DNA of 64,000 bases from Pseudomonas alloputida (GCF_021283545.2 NZ_CP128540.1:648501-712500); one strand, 5' to 3'. Shown: positions 1 to 10,840, numbered from the stretch's first letter. Numbers and translations: made by a program. Notes: generated from the sequence alone by a model not told the origin.

Positions 1-242
1 GAACGATCCTGCACTGAAGTGCGGCCCCAGGCGTCGGCCGCAGCATGGGCGGCATCCAGGGCTTTGTCGATGTCTTCGGCAGTAGAGCGGGGGAACTCAG
101 CGATCAGCTTGCCATTCACCGGGGAGGTATTTTCGAAGTACTGCCCCTTTACCGGAGTAACGAACTCACCACCGATGTAGTTGCCGTAGCGGCTCTTGAA
201 GGAAACCTTCGCGCCTTCGGTACCGGGATGTGCATAACGCAT
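1..242 (-). CDS. aldB: Aldehyde dehydrogenase (NAD+), N-terminal part only
   Basis: This is the first 80 codons of a gene that runs off the left edge. The translation begins MRYAHPGTEG and continues with YIGGEFVTP and the PVNGKLIAEFPRS stretch, which is the usual N-terminal beginning of the NAD-dependent aldehyde dehydrogenase superfamily of the AldB/acetaldehyde type. The start ATG has a good ribosome site (AAGGAGA, about 7 bases upstream). A sigma54-type promoter and a divergent sigma54 activator lie just upstream, and the acetoin cluster lies nearby. From family knowledge it would oxidise acetaldehyde to acetate, which fits acetoin cleavage producing acetaldehyde. The catalytic Cys and Glu are outside the window, so the exact substrate is inference. 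Confidence 0.85.
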   Translation of the reverse strand, partial: MRYAHPGTEGAKVSFKSRYGNYIGGEFVTPVKGQYFENTSPVNGKLIAEFPRSTAEDIDKALDAAHAAADAWGRTSVQDR

Positions 243-289
243 GGTGTGTCTCCTTGGTATTGTGCTTTTTAGGGAGTTGAAAAGCATAG

Positions 290-305
290 AGCAAGGGTTG
301 GGCCA
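290..305 (-). promoter_or_regulatory. Sigma54 (-24/-12) promoter for the aldehyde dehydrogenase gene
   Basis: On the minus strand the sequence reads TGGCCCAACCCTTGCT. It has the invariant GG and GC separated by exactly 10 bases and matches TGGCAC-N5-TTGC with one change (A to C in the -24 box). It ends 47 bases before the start codon, and a sigma54 activator gene diverges from it. Confidence 0.75.
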
Positions 306-401
306 GTGTTGGCGGTCCCAGGCAAATCAATGACTTGGGTCATTTTTACGGGCCTGTTCAAGGACCGCTGTGCCGGCGCCGGTACGCCTGGGGTGACATT
401 T

Positions 402-419
402 TGTGCCGTTTGCGACACA
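402..419. promoter_or_regulatory. Candidate enhancer (UAS) palindrome for the divergent sigma54 activator
   Basis: TGTGCCGTTTGCGACACA is an imperfect inverted repeat (6 of 9 pairs match) about 100 bases upstream of the sigma54 promoter at 290-305. That is the normal distance for an activator binding site. Which protein binds it is inference. Confidence 0.4.
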
Positions 420-496
420 TCACAGGCGTGTGCATTGCAAAGCCTAACCGGGTGGAGGATGCTGGGCTGACGCTCTATCTGCGGAGAATTACAACA

Positions 497-2512
<2,016 letters not shown>

Positions 2513-2578
2513 GCGAAACAGCGGGTGCGATTTGTCGCGCCCTGGGCTACCCTGCCTCGATGTTTTGCGAGGTCGACC

Positions 2579-3928
2579 ATGCATATTCACATTCTCGGTA
2601 TTTGCGGCACTTTCATGGGTTCGCTGGCGGTGCTGGCCAAGGAACTTGGCCACCGCGTCACCGGCTCTGACGCCAACGTCTATCCCCCGATGAGCACCCA
2701 GCTCGAAGCCCAGGGTATCGAACTGACCCAAGGCTATGACCCGGCCCAGCTGGATCCGGCGCCAGACCTGGTGGTCATCGGCAACGCCATGTCGCGCGGC
2801 AACCCAGCGGTTGAATACGTGCTGAACAAGGGCCTGCCCTACGTCTCCGGCCCCCAGTGGCTGGCCGACCACGTGCTGCAAGGCCGCTGGGTGCTGGCCG
2901 TTGCCGGTACTCACGGCAAGACCACCACCAGCAGCATGCTGGCCTGGGTGCTGGAGCACGCCGGCATGAGCCCGGGCTTCCTGATTGGCGGCGTGCCGCA
3001 GAACTTCTCGGCGTCGGCCCGCTTGGGCGACACGCCGTTCTTTGTGGTGGAAGCCGACGAGTACGACAGCGCCTTCTTCGACAAGCGCTCGAAGTTCGTC
3101 CACTATCACCCGCGTACCGCGATCCTCAACAACCTTGAGTTCGATCACGCGGACATCTTCCCGGACCTGGCCTCGATCGAGCGGCAGTTCCACCACCTGG
3201 TGCGGACTATCCCCAGCGAAGGCCTGGTCATCCACCCGACCACCGAGCAAGCGCTGGAGCGTGTGATCGGCATGGGCTGCTGGACCCCTGTGCAAACCAC
3301 CGGTGAGGGCGGCCAGTGGCAAGCCCGCCTGCTCAGCCCAGATGGCTCGCGCTTTGAAGTACTGTTCGAGGGCGAAGTGCAGGGTGTGGTGGACTGGGCG
3401 CTGACCGGCCAGCACAACGTCGCCAATGCCTTGGCTACCCTGGCAGCAGCGCGTCATGTAGGGGTGGTACCGGCCATGGGCATCGACGGCCTGAGTGCGT
3501 TCAAGAGCGTCAAGCGGCGCATGGAGAAGGTTGCCGAAGTACAAGGTGTGACCATCTACGATGACTTCGCCCACCATCCGACCGCCATTGCCACCACGCT
3601 CGACGGCCTGCGCAAGCGGGTGGGGGAGGCGCCTGTGATCGCGGTGATCGAGCCACGCTCCAACTCGATGAAGCTCGGCGCCCATCGTGACGGCCTGCCA
3701 GAAAGCGTCAACGACGCTGACCAGGTGATCTGGTATGCGCCGGCCAACCTCGGCTGGGACCTGGCCGCCACCGCTGCGCAGTGCAAGGTGCCGAGCGTGG
3801 TGGCCGATAGCCTCGAAGCGATCATCGAGCGGGTCAAAGGTCAGGCTCGCCCAGGCACCCAGGTGGTGATCATGAGCAACGGCGGCTTCGGCGGCCTGCA
3901 CGGCAAGCTGGCCGAGGCGCTGAAGTGA
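2579..3928 (+). CDS. mpl: UDP-N-acetylmuramate:L-alanyl-gamma-D-glutamyl-meso-diaminopimelate ligase
   Basis: This cytoplasmic murein-recycling enzyme attaches the released tripeptide L-Ala-gamma-D-Glu-mDAP to UDP-MurNAc using ATP. The product is 449 residues, the normal Mpl length, and begins [20 protein letters not shown], the typical N-terminal Rossmann motif. The Mur-ligase P-loop is [12 protein letters not shown] (about residue 110). The central [19 protein letters not shown] and the C-terminal [19 protein letters not shown] segments are characteristic of Mpl/MurC. The ATG at 2579 is preceded by GCGAGG; upstream in-frame starts would add residues unlike Mpl. It overlaps ubiX by 4 bases (GTGA), so the two are translationally coupled. 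Confidence 0.95.
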   Translation: MHIHILGICGTFMGSLAVLAKELGHRVTGSDANVYPPMSTQLEAQGIELTQGYDPAQLDPAPDLVVIGNAMSRGNPAVEYVLNKGLPYVSGPQWLADHVLQGRWVLAVAGTHGKTTTSSMLAWVLEHAGMSPGFLIGGVPQNFSASARLGDTPFFVVEADEYDSAFFDKRSKFVHYHPRTAILNNLEFDHADIFPDLASIERQFHHLVRTIPSEGLVIHPTTEQALERVIGMGCWTPVQTTGEGGQWQARLLSPDGSRFEVLFEGEVQGVVDWALTGQHNVANALATLAAARHVGVVPAMGIDGLSAFKSVKRRMEKVAEVQGVTIYDDFAHHPTAIATTLDGLRKRVGEAPVIAVIEPRSNSMKLGAHRDGLPESVNDADQVIWYAPANLGWDLAATAAQCKVPSVVADSLEAIIERVKGQARPGTQVVIMSNGGFGGLHGKLAEALK

Positions 3929-4554
3929 ACGGGCCGGAACGCATCACCCTGGCCATGACGGGCGCCTCGGGTGCCCAGTATGGCCTTCGCCTGCTCGATT
4001 GCCTGGTACGCGAAGACCGCGAGGTGCACTTCCTGATTTCCAAGGCCGCACAGTTGGTGATGGCCACCGAGACGGATGTTGTGTTGCCGGCCAAGCCCCA
4101 GGCGATGCAGGCCTTCCTGACCGAATACACCGGCGCGGCCGACGGGCAGATCCGTGTGTATGGCAAGGAAGACTGGATGTCGCCGGTAGCCTCGGGTTCT
4201 GGCGCCCCGGCGGCAATGGTGGTGGTCCCCTGTTCCACTGGCACCTTGTCGGCCATTGCCACTGGCGCCTGCAACAACCTGATCGAGCGTGCTGCCGACG
4301 TTACCCTCAAGGAGCGTCGCCAGCTGATCCTGGTGCCACGCGAAGCGCCATTCTCCACCATCCACCTGGAAAACATGCTCAAGCTGTCGCAAATGGGCGC
4401 GGTGATCCTGCCGGCGGCACCGGGGTTCTATCACCAGCCGCAGACCATCGACGACCTGGTCGACTTTGTCGTGGCGCGTATCCTCAACCTGCTGAACATC
4501 CCCCAGGATATGTTGCCGCGTTGGGGCGAGCACCACTTCGGGGTGGATGATTGA
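3925..4554 (+). CDS. ubiX: Flavin prenyltransferase UbiX
   Basis: UbiX makes prenylated FMN, the cofactor of the UbiD decarboxylase in ubiquinone synthesis, from FMN and dimethylallyl phosphate. The product is 209 residues. It has the N-terminal flavoprotein motif [19 protein letters not shown] and the conserved [19 protein letters not shown] segment that binds the flavin and prenyl group. It also has [20 protein letters not shown] and the [11 protein letters not shown] region. Translation starts at a GTG that overlaps the mpl stop (GTGA), and the stop overlaps the TTG of the following lipoprotein gene. The pairing with mpl is common in pseudomonads and does not imply a shared pathway. Confidence 0.95.
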   Translation: MNGPERITLAMTGASGAQYGLRLLDCLVREDREVHFLISKAAQLVMATETDVVLPAKPQAMQAFLTEYTGAADGQIRVYGKEDWMSPVASGSGAPAAMVVVPCSTGTLSAIATGACNNLIERAADVTLKERRQLILVPREAPFSTIHLENMLKLSQMGAVILPAAPGFYHQPQTIDDLVDFVVARILNLLNIPQDMLPRWGEHHFGVDD

Positions 4555-4838
4555 AACGAGCACTGGCGGGGTTGCTGGCGCTGGTGATGCTGGGTGGCTG
4601 CGCCACGGTGCGCACGCTGGATGCCAACAAGCCCGGCGCACCGGTGGTGTATGCCGGTACCCGGCTGGATTTGTATGTGATCAATGGCGGGTGTTGCCCA
4701 CGGGATCATTACGGGGCGGACGCTCCGGCGTATCCGCGCCTGGATCTGCCGGGGAGCATGTTGCTTGATACCCTGCTGCTGCCGTTGTCTTTGCTGACAG
4801 CGGCCGGCATAGGCTTCCAGGCTAGCGGCGGCCTGTGA
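4551..4838 (+). CDS. YceK/YidQ-type small lipoprotein
   Basis: The product is 95 residues. A lipoprotein signal ends in the lipobox LGGC, so the mature N-terminus is Cys20. The remainder ([20 protein letters not shown], then a CCPRD segment and a hydrophobic [15 protein letters not shown] stretch) matches the YceK/YidQ (DUF1375) family, whose role is unknown. It starts with TTG at 4551, overlapping the ubiX TGA, so it depends on translational coupling. It is probably anchored in the envelope. Confidence that the gene is real is high because the lipobox and family features agree. Confidence 0.8.
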   Translation: MKRALAGLLALVMLGGCATVRTLDANKPGAPVVYAGTRLDLYVINGGCCPRDHYGADAPAYPRLDLPGSMLLDTLLLPLSLLTAAGIGFQASGGL

Positions 4839-4900
4839 TGGCCTCTTCGCCGGCACGCCCATTCCTATTGGTGAGTAGTCACTGGAAGATTATGGAGACC

Positions 4901-4931
4901 CTGTGGGAGCGGGCGTGCCCGCGAAGAGGCC
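4901..4931. repeat. REP element (CGGG-type)
   Basis: CTGTGGGAGCGGGCGTGCCC followed by GCGAAGAGGCC is a single REP unit of the family seen at 21680, 19536 and 2295. It lies between two convergent genes and may act as an mRNA-stabilising hairpin. Confidence 0.75.
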
Positions 4932-4945
4932 AGCACAAGCGAAGC

Positions 4946-5590
4946 CTAGATCCTGCCCAACCTGCGCAATTCATCCGACTCCACAACCCGCACGCCGTCT
5001 TCTTCCTCCAGCGCCAGCCGCCACAGCGCCCGCGCCAGGGTACAAGCCTCGATTCCCCGGTATTTCCCGGGTATGAACCGAGAAAACGGCGCAACTAGCT
5101 GTTCAGTCAGCCGTGGCTCCAGTCGCTCGCCCAGCAGGAACGAGGGCCGCACGATGGTCAGCTGTGGCCAGTCCTGAGCCTTGAGCGCTTCTTCCATCTC
5201 GCCCTTGACCCGGTTATAGAAAATTGACGACTTAGGGTCGGCGCCCACTGCACTGATCACCAGCAGATGCCGTGCGCCCATTTCCCGGGCACGCTTGCTG
5301 AAGGCGACCACCATGTCCAGATCCACTGCGCGGAAAGCCGATTCGGAACCCGCCTGCTTCAGCGTGGTGCCCAGGCAGCAGTAGGCGATGTCGACCCGCC
5401 CGGCCAGTTGCGGAAGGAATACCGCCGGGTCGCCCACCGGGTTTTCCAGGTGCGGGTGCTCGGCCAATGGCCGGCGTGTAGGCGCCAGGACACGGGTGAT
5501 GGTGGGCTCGTTGAGCAGGCGGTCTAGCAGGTGTTCACCGGTCAGACCGGTGGCTCCGGCAAGCAGGACATGCTGAGGCGTCAAGTACAT
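4946..5590 (-). CDS. NAD(P)-binding oxidoreductase of the NmrA/HTATIP2-like atypical SDR family
   Basis: The product is 214 residues. The N-terminal Rossmann motif is [19 protein letters not shown] (G-x-x-G-x-x-G). It is followed by [21 protein letters not shown] and the segment [13 protein letters not shown], whose YxxxK resembles the SDR catalytic pair. This arrangement is typical of the atypical SDR group that includes HTATIP2/TIP30 and bacterial 'NAD-dependent epimerase/dehydratase' proteins. The substrate is unknown. It faces the YceK-type gene convergently. The next gene upstream, the MORN-protease lipoprotein, is on the same strand with only 27 bases between them, so the two may share a transcript. 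Confidence 0.8.
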   Translation of the reverse strand: MYLTPQHVLLAGATGLTGEHLLDRLLNEPTITRVLAPTRRPLAEHPHLENPVGDPAVFLPQLAGRVDIAYCCLGTTLKQAGSESAFRAVDLDMVVAFSKRAREMGARHLLVISAVGADPKSSIFYNRVKGEMEEALKAQDWPQLTIVRPSFLLGERLEPRLTEQLVAPFSRFIPGKYRGIEACTLARALWRLALEEEDGVRVVESDELRRLGRI

Positions 5591-5617
5591 GATGTCTCTC
5601 CCTTGTTACACTCAAGT

Positions 5618-7351
5618 CTAGTGAGTGCCGGGCATTTTTGCCTGCTTGCTCACGTTGGCCTGTGTGGCGTTACGCAACGCTTCTTCGGCTTGTTGCTGGC
5701 GCAGCTGGTGCCAGTGCTCAAGCACGGCCGGCGGTGCCCACAACTGCGGCTCGGAGGCCTCGAAGCCTTCCCTTTGTTCTCTTTCGGCAACGCTGGCACG
5801 CGCCAGTTCAAACGCCTGTTTCAGGTCGTCGGTCTGGTTCAGCGCTTCAGCGAACAGGGCATCGCCAAAGTAGGTGAAGTCGGCTTCCTCCGAGCAACCG
5901 AAGGAGACGCGGTCGGCCCGGGCAGCGGTCATGATGAGCGTGCGCTCGTCTTTGAGCGGAGCGATATAGCCCCCTGAATAGCAGGCGGAGATGACGATGA
6001 CCTTGTCGCGATCCTTCAGCGGCGCCAAGGCAGTGGCCAGCTCGTCAGCGGCCAGGTCGGCCAGTTGCAGACGGGGCTGGTCGAGCACCAGCTGGTGGTC
6101 CTGGCTGCCATGGCTGGTGAGGTAGATGAACACCAGGTCTTCGGGGCCGCTGCGCTCTGCCAGGGTGGCGGCAGCGCGGGAGAGGTTTTCGCGGGTGGCC
6201 ATGGGACGCGTGGCCATGTGGTCGCGGTGGTTGACCAGGGTCACTTGGCCACGGGCGCCAAAGCGCACCTTGAGCATGCGGCTGACGTAGTCGGCTTCGC
6301 GCAGGAATACGCTTTGCTGGCCATCGCCGGCCACTACCAGGCTATACAGCTGGATCGGTGGCGCCGAGCGAGGTACCCGAACCAGCGCCTCGTCCAGCAG
6401 CCGGCCCTGGTTGAGCAACGCTAGGTCCAGTGGGTCTGGCAGCAGCTTGCCGTTCTGGTCGCGCACGCGCACGCCGTTGGCCCATGTTCCGCTTTCGACC
6501 TTGCCACTGGGCAGAATCAGCCGCCCATGGCCATGGTAGGCATCGTTGAGGAAACCGCCGATGTACTTGCTGCCGTCGGCCAGTTGCAGGCTGCCTTGGC
6601 CCGACAGACGCCAGTCGGCGAACTCGCCCTTGTAGTGGCTGCCATCGCTGCCCAGCAACTCCCCTTCGCCGATCAGCGAGCCGTCCTTGAATTCACCGAT
6701 CCACACGTCGCCATCGGCATTTTCGTAGCGGCCTCGGCCTTCCAGGCGGTTGTCCTTGAATTCGCCGATGTACTGCTCGCCATCAACGCTGTCGTAGGTG
6801 CCAGCGCCTTGTAGCTGGCCGTTGACGAAGTGGCCGCTGAACTGGTTGCCGCTGGCATCGCTGCGCACCCCGGCGCCGTTGGGCTTGCCCTTGGCGAACA
6901 GGCCTTGGTAGCGACTGCCGTCGGCCAGTTCCAGTTGGCCTGCACCGTCGTACAGGTCGTCCTTGAACTGGCCGCGGTATGTCTGGTCGGCTTGCTTGAG
7001 GGTGCCCTCGCCGTCGCGGCGGCCGTGGCGGAAGGTGCCGCTATAGTGGCTGCCTGGGGTGATCAGGTCACCCAGGCCCTGAAACAGCCCCTCGGCGAAC
7101 TGGCCGCGGTAGACCTCGCCGTTCTGGCCATGCCATTCGCCCTGGCCGTGCCACTGGCCGTCCTTGAAGCTGCCGGCGTACCAGCTGCCGTTGGGGTAGT
7201 CGATCCGGCCCTCACCCTGCAGCAGGCCATCGACTACCTGCCCCCGGTAACGCCCACCGTCAGGCAGCCGTGCGTCGGGCGGGAGCAGCGATTCGCCATC
7301 GCCACAGGCGGCGAGCAGCAGGACCAGGGTAATGGGGAGCAGTGGACGCAT
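5618..7351 (-). CDS. Lipoprotein with 11-12 MORN repeats fused to a C13 (caspase-like) cysteine protease domain
   Basis: The product is 577 residues. The chosen start gives a lipoprotein signal MRPLLPITLVLLLAACGDG (lipobox LAAC); an upstream in-frame extension runs into REP DNA and is rejected. From about residue 32 to 300 there are eleven MORN units of about 23 residues with hallmarks such as DGGRYRGQ, NGSWYAG, GEQYIGEFKD and GSKYIGGF, plus one decayed unit. The C-terminal domain (about 360-540) has FIYLTSHGSQDHQL with His414 and VIVISACYSGGY with Cys457, the His/Cys dyad of C13 (legumain-like) peptidases in the CD clan. A membrane-anchored protease with a MORN scaffold is predicted. Its substrate is unknown, and regulated cleavage in the envelope is inference. 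Confidence 0.85.
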   Translation of the reverse strand: MRPLLPITLVLLLAACGDGESLLPPDARLPDGGRYRGQVVDGLLQGEGRIDYPNGSWYAGSFKDGQWHGQGEWHGQNGEVYRGQFAEGLFQGLGDLITPGSHYSGTFRHGRRDGEGTLKQADQTYRGQFKDDLYDGAGQLELADGSRYQGLFAKGKPNGAGVRSDASGNQFSGHFVNGQLQGAGTYDSVDGEQYIGEFKDNRLEGRGRYENADGDVWIGEFKDGSLIGEGELLGSDGSHYKGEFADWRLSGQGSLQLADGSKYIGGFLNDAYHGHGRLILPSGKVESGTWANGVRVRDQNGKLLPDPLDLALLNQGRLLDEALVRVPRSAPPIQLYSLVVAGDGQQSVFLREADYVSRMLKVRFGARGQVTLVNHRDHMATRPMATRENLSRAAATLAERSGPEDLVFIYLTSHGSQDHQLVLDQPRLQLADLAADELATALAPLKDRDKVIVISACYSGGYIAPLKDERTLIMTAARADRVSFGCSEEADFTYFGDALFAEALNQTDDLKQAFELARASVAEREQREGFEASEPQLWAPPAVLEHWHQLRQQQAEEALRNATQANVSKQAKMPGTH

Positions 7352-7452
7352 GGCGAGGACCGGGCAATAGGTCTGCCGAGTATGACGCAGAATGGGATCC
7401 TGAGACAGCGAGCCCCTGTGCCAGCGCACAGCCTTGGAACCTTGCCAGTACC

Positions 7453-7540
7453 CTGTAGGAGCGGCTTCAGCCGCGAACACCGGCAAAGCCGGTGTCCTCC
7501 ACCATGTTGCATTGTTCGCAGGCCCACCCGCTCCCACAGG
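7453..7540. repeat. Pair of REP-type palindromes
   Basis: CTGTAGGAGCGGCTTCAGCC and a following small hairpin (CACCGGCAAAGCCGGTG) are paired with an inverted partner ending CCCACCCGCTCCCACAGG. The pair fills most of the 213-base gap between adh and the MORN-protease gene. Confidence 0.7.
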
Positions 7541-7564
7541 TGCCACGTTGCCTTCAAGGTGCAA

Positions 7565-8653
7565 TCAGCGCACACCTGGTGAAACGATGATCTTCACGTT
7601 CTCCTCTTTGTTGTTCACCAGTTCCTCGAAGCCCAGCTCGACAATCTGCTCCAATCCGATCCGGCCGGTTACCAGCGGGCGAATATCCAGCCGACCATCA
7701 GCAATGAAGGCAATCACGTCAGCAAACTCGCCGTTGTACGCCAACGCCCCCAGCACTTGCTTCTCGGTGGACACCAGCTCGAAGAAGTTGAACTCGCTGG
7801 GCTCTTCGAAAATACCCACCAGCACGCACTTGCCTGCTTTGCGGATGGTGTCGATGGCCAGCTTGGCCGTATGTTTGTTGCCGATGCACTCAAAACTCAC
7901 ATCGGCGCCCAGCCCAGCAGTCAGTGCGCGGATTTCCGCCAGGGCATCGCACTGGCTGGGGTCCAGCACCACGTTGGCGCCCGCTTCCTTGGCCTTGGCT
8001 TTGCGCGCAGAGGACATCTCAAGGGCGATGACCTGTGCCGCACCTGCAGCCTTGGCGCACATGATGGTGCACAGGCCGATGGTGCCGGCCCCAACCACTA
8101 CAACGGTTTGCCCAAGCAGGCTGCCGGCCTTTTTCACCGCGTGCATACCCACCGCCAGCGGCTCGATCAGTGCCCCGGCTTCGGCAGGGAAGCCCTGCGG
8201 CAGCCGGTAGAGCAGGTTGGCGGGCACGTTGACCAGCTCGGCGAAGGCACCGTTGTTCATCAGGCCGGTGAACGCCAGGCGTTCGCAGATGTTGTACAGG
8301 CCATGGGTGCAGTAATAGCAGGTACCACAATGCTGGCACGCGTCTGCCGCCACCGGGTCGCCTACGGCATAGCCTTCCACGCCTTCGCCAAGCTTGGCGA
8401 TGTGGCCGCAGAATTCGTGGCCGAGGATGCACTGGCCCTGAATGCCGGTCAGCGGGTGCGGGGCCTCTACCGGGATGAACACCGGGCCGGCAACATATTC
8501 GTGCAGGTCGGAGCCGCAGATGCCGCACCAGTCCACCTTGATCTGCACCCAGCCCGGCGCAGGGTCGGCCGGCAAAGGTACCTGTTCGACACGAATATCG
8601 TGGCGGCCATGCCAGACGGCCGCGCGCATGTGGGTGTGGCTCAGGTCATTCAT
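7565..8653 (-). CDS. adh: 2,3-butanediol dehydrogenase (zinc medium-chain alcohol dehydrogenase)
   Basis: The product is 362 residues. Catalytic-zinc motifs are CGICGSDLHEY and GHEFCGHIAKLGEGVEGYAVGDPV. Structural-zinc cysteines lie in ACQHCGTCYYCTHGLYNIC, and the nucleotide-binding motif is VVVVGAGTIGLCTIM. This set is typical of the (R,R)-butanediol/sorbitol dehydrogenase family. It is the last gene of the aco operon, 28 bases after acoC, with a good ribosome site (CTGGAGAA). It interconverts 2,3-butanediol and acetoin with NAD(H), letting butanediol enter the acetoin pathway. An alternative start eight codons in (MRAAVWHG) is possible but has a weaker ribosome site. Stereospecificity is not readable from sequence. 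Confidence 0.92.
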   Translation of the reverse strand: MNDLSHTHMRAAVWHGRHDIRVEQVPLPADPAPGWVQIKVDWCGICGSDLHEYVAGPVFIPVEAPHPLTGIQGQCILGHEFCGHIAKLGEGVEGYAVGDPVAADACQHCGTCYYCTHGLYNICERLAFTGLMNNGAFAELVNVPANLLYRLPQGFPAEAGALIEPLAVGMHAVKKAGSLLGQTVVVVGAGTIGLCTIMCAKAAGAAQVIALEMSSARKAKAKEAGANVVLDPSQCDALAEIRALTAGLGADVSFECIGNKHTAKLAIDTIRKAGKCVLVGIFEEPSEFNFFELVSTEKQVLGALAYNGEFADVIAFIADGRLDIRPLVTGRIGLEQIVELGFEELVNNKEENVKIIVSPGVR

Positions 8654-8681
8654 TGTTGTTCTCCAGGCTCACGAAAAGGGC

Positions 8682-9788
8682 TTAGTGCTTGCGCAGGAAT
8701 GCGAGCAGTTGCTGGTTGACCTGTTCGGCCGCCTCCATCTGCACCATGTGGCCGGCCTCTGGCAGCACCTGTACTTCGGCTTCCAGGCCCTCGGCATGGC
8801 TGGCCGGGATGATCGCATCCTTGCCACCCCACACCACCAGTGCCGGGTGATTGCCAAGGACCCCGCGCAAGTCATGGCGCTGCCGGTCGCCGTCGGCGAG
8901 CGCCCCTGCCAGTTGCTGCAGGGCCTGGTCCACACCTTCCAGGCGCTTGAACTTGAGCATGTCCTCCAGCATTTGCCGGGTGACCAGCGCCGGGTCGGCA
9001 AACAACTGCACCATCTGCGGTTTGAGTGCATTGCGGTTGGCCGCAGTGACGAAGCCTTGCAAGTACTGCCCGTTGATCGCTTCGCCCAGGCCGGCGCTGG
9101 CCACCAGGCTCAGGCTGGCCACCCGCTGCGGGGCCAGGCGCGCCACGTTGAGGCTGACGGCTCCGCCCATGGAATGGCCGGCCAGGTGGGCCTTGGCGAT
9201 GTCCAGGTGGTCGAGCAGGGCGAGCACGGTTTCGCTCAACTCATCCAGGTCGCCCCGCTGCAGGGCCTTGGCCGACTCGCCGTGGCCCGGCAGGTCGAGG
9301 GCGATGACCCGCCGCTCGGCAGCCAGCGCCGGGTGGTTGAACAGCCAGTTGTTGAGGTCACCACCAAACCCGTGCACCAGCACCAGCGGTGTACCGCCTT
9401 CACCCAGCTCGAACCAGCGCAGCAGGCGCCCGCCTACTTCCGCCTTCTGAGGGGCCGGCCCCTGGCTTTGGTCGGCGCCACCTTCGGCGACGAACTCGGC
9501 CTGGAAGCGCTGTACCACGGCATCGATCTCGGCCTCCTCTGCTTCGCCTTCGACTACCACCGCCAGCAGTGCGCCGACGGGCAGGGTTTCATCCGGCTTG
9601 GCTACCTGGCGGCGCAGCACGCCGCTGAAAGGCGCTTCGACGCTGCTGCTGATCTTGTCGGTCTCGACGTCCAGCACCTCGTCGCCCTTGCTGATTTCGT
9701 CACCTTCCTGCTTGAGCCAGGTGTCCACCCGGCCCTCGGTCATCGACAGGCCCCACTTGGGCATAGTCAGGGTATGGATCTGGCTCAT
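8682..9788 (-). CDS. acoC: Acetoin dehydrogenase E2 component (lipoyl domain plus alpha/beta-hydrolase domain)
   Basis: The product is 368 residues. The N-terminal lipoyl domain (1-80) has the modified lysine in DVETDKISSSV (Lys45). After a linker, residues about 130-368 form an alpha/beta-hydrolase fold with LVHGFGGDLNNW, the nucleophile elbow AGHSMGGAVSLN and the C-terminal catalytic His in EAGHMVQME. There is no 2-oxoacid-dehydrogenase acyltransferase motif (HHxxxDG). This domain swap is known for AcoC proteins, which carry the acetyl group released from acetoin to CoA. The ATG overlaps the acoB stop (ATGA) and has AAGGAG upstream. No dedicated E3 gene is in the cluster, so a housekeeping lipoamide dehydrogenase must serve. 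Confidence 0.93.
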   Translation of the reverse strand: MSQIHTLTMPKWGLSMTEGRVDTWLKQEGDEISKGDEVLDVETDKISSSVEAPFSGVLRRQVAKPDETLPVGALLAVVVEGEAEEAEIDAVVQRFQAEFVAEGGADQSQGPAPQKAEVGGRLLRWFELGEGGTPLVLVHGFGGDLNNWLFNHPALAAERRVIALDLPGHGESAKALQRGDLDELSETVLALLDHLDIAKAHLAGHSMGGAVSLNVARLAPQRVASLSLVASAGLGEAINGQYLQGFVTAANRNALKPQMVQLFADPALVTRQMLEDMLKFKRLEGVDQALQQLAGALADGDRQRHDLRGVLGNHPALVVWGGKDAIIPASHAEGLEAEVQVLPEAGHMVQMEAAEQVNQQLLAFLRKH

Positions 9789-10807
9789 GCGGCACTCCTT
9801 GCGGCTTCGATCACCTTGCGCACGGCGGCTTCGATCTTCGCCGCGTCAGGGATGTACAGGTCTTCCAGGGCGTCGGAGAACGGCACCGGGGTATGCGGCG
9901 CGGTGACCATTTCGATCGGGCCCTTGAGTGCGCCAAAAGCCTTCTGTGCCACCAGCGCGCTGATGTCGGTGGCCATCGAGCAGCGCGGGTTGGCTTCATC
10001 GATCACCACCAGGCGGCCGGTCTTCTCCACACTTTCCAGAATGCTGTCCTCGTCCAGCGGGCTGGTAGTGCGCAGGTCCAGCACTTCGCAGTCGATGCCC
10101 TGGCGGGCCAGGTTGTTGGCGGCCTCCAGCGCCACATGCACCATGCGCCCGTAGGTAACGAGGGTCACGTCGTCGCCATCGCGCAAGAAGTTGGCTTCGC
10201 CGAACGGTACGGTGTACACCTCTTCCGGCACCTCGCCCTGCATGCTGTACAGCAGTTTGTGTTCGCAGAAGATCACCGGGTCGTTGTCGCGGATCGCCTG
10301 GATCAACAGGCCCTTGGCATCGTAAGGCGAGGATGGGCACACCACCTTCAGGCCGGGGATGTGCGTCCATAGCGAGGTGAGCATCTGCGAGTGCTGGGCA
10401 GCCGCGCGCAGGCCGGCGCCATACATGGTGCGCATCACCAGCGGGGTCACTGCCTTGCCGCCGAACATGTAGCGGAACTTGGCGGCCTGGTTGAGGATCT
10501 GGTCCAGGCAGCAGCCGGCGAAGTCGACGAACATCAGTTCGCACACCGGGCGCAGGCCCTGGGTGGCAGCACCGACGGCCGCGCCGACGTAGCCGATTTC
10601 CGACAGCGGCGCGTCAAGCACGCGGCCGGGGAATTGGTGATACAGGCCTTTGGTCACGCCCAACACGCCACCCCAGGCGTCATCCTCGCCGGGCGCACCG
10701 GCACCGCCGGCGACGTCTTCGCCAATGATGAATACTGTGCTGTCGCGGCGCATTTCCTGGGCCAGGGCCTCGTTGATGGCCTGCTGGTAGCTGATCTTTC
10801 TTGCCAT
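9785..10807 (-). CDS. acoB: Acetoin dehydrogenase E1 beta subunit
   Basis: The product is 340 residues and is the thiamine-diphosphate E1 beta subunit of the acetoin-cleaving complex. It opens with ISYQQAINEALAQEMRRDSTVFIIGEDVAGG and contains GLRPVCELMFVDF and VVIDEANPRC, which are conserved in E1 beta subunits. The C-terminal transketolase domain follows. With AcoA it cleaves acetoin to acetaldehyde and a hydroxyethyl-TPP intermediate. It has a clear ribosome site (AGGAGAACC), lies 33 bases after acoA, and overlaps acoC by 4 bases. Confidence 0.95.
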   Translation of the reverse strand: MARKISYQQAINEALAQEMRRDSTVFIIGEDVAGGAGAPGEDDAWGGVLGVTKGLYHQFPGRVLDAPLSEIGYVGAAVGAATQGLRPVCELMFVDFAGCCLDQILNQAAKFRYMFGGKAVTPLVMRTMYGAGLRAAAQHSQMLTSLWTHIPGLKVVCPSSPYDAKGLLIQAIRDNDPVIFCEHKLLYSMQGEVPEEVYTVPFGEANFLRDGDDVTLVTYGRMVHVALEAANNLARQGIDCEVLDLRTTSPLDEDSILESVEKTGRLVVIDEANPRCSMATDISALVAQKAFGALKGPIEMVTAPHTPVPFSDALEDLYIPDAAKIEAAVRKVIEAARSAA

Positions 10808-10840
10808 GGTGGTTCTCCTGTTGTTCTTGTAATCCGCGGC

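Noticed and set aside
7351..7564. Longer N-terminus for the MORN-protease gene
   Set aside because: The 71 added residues would be translated from REP palindromes and would bury the lipobox signal.
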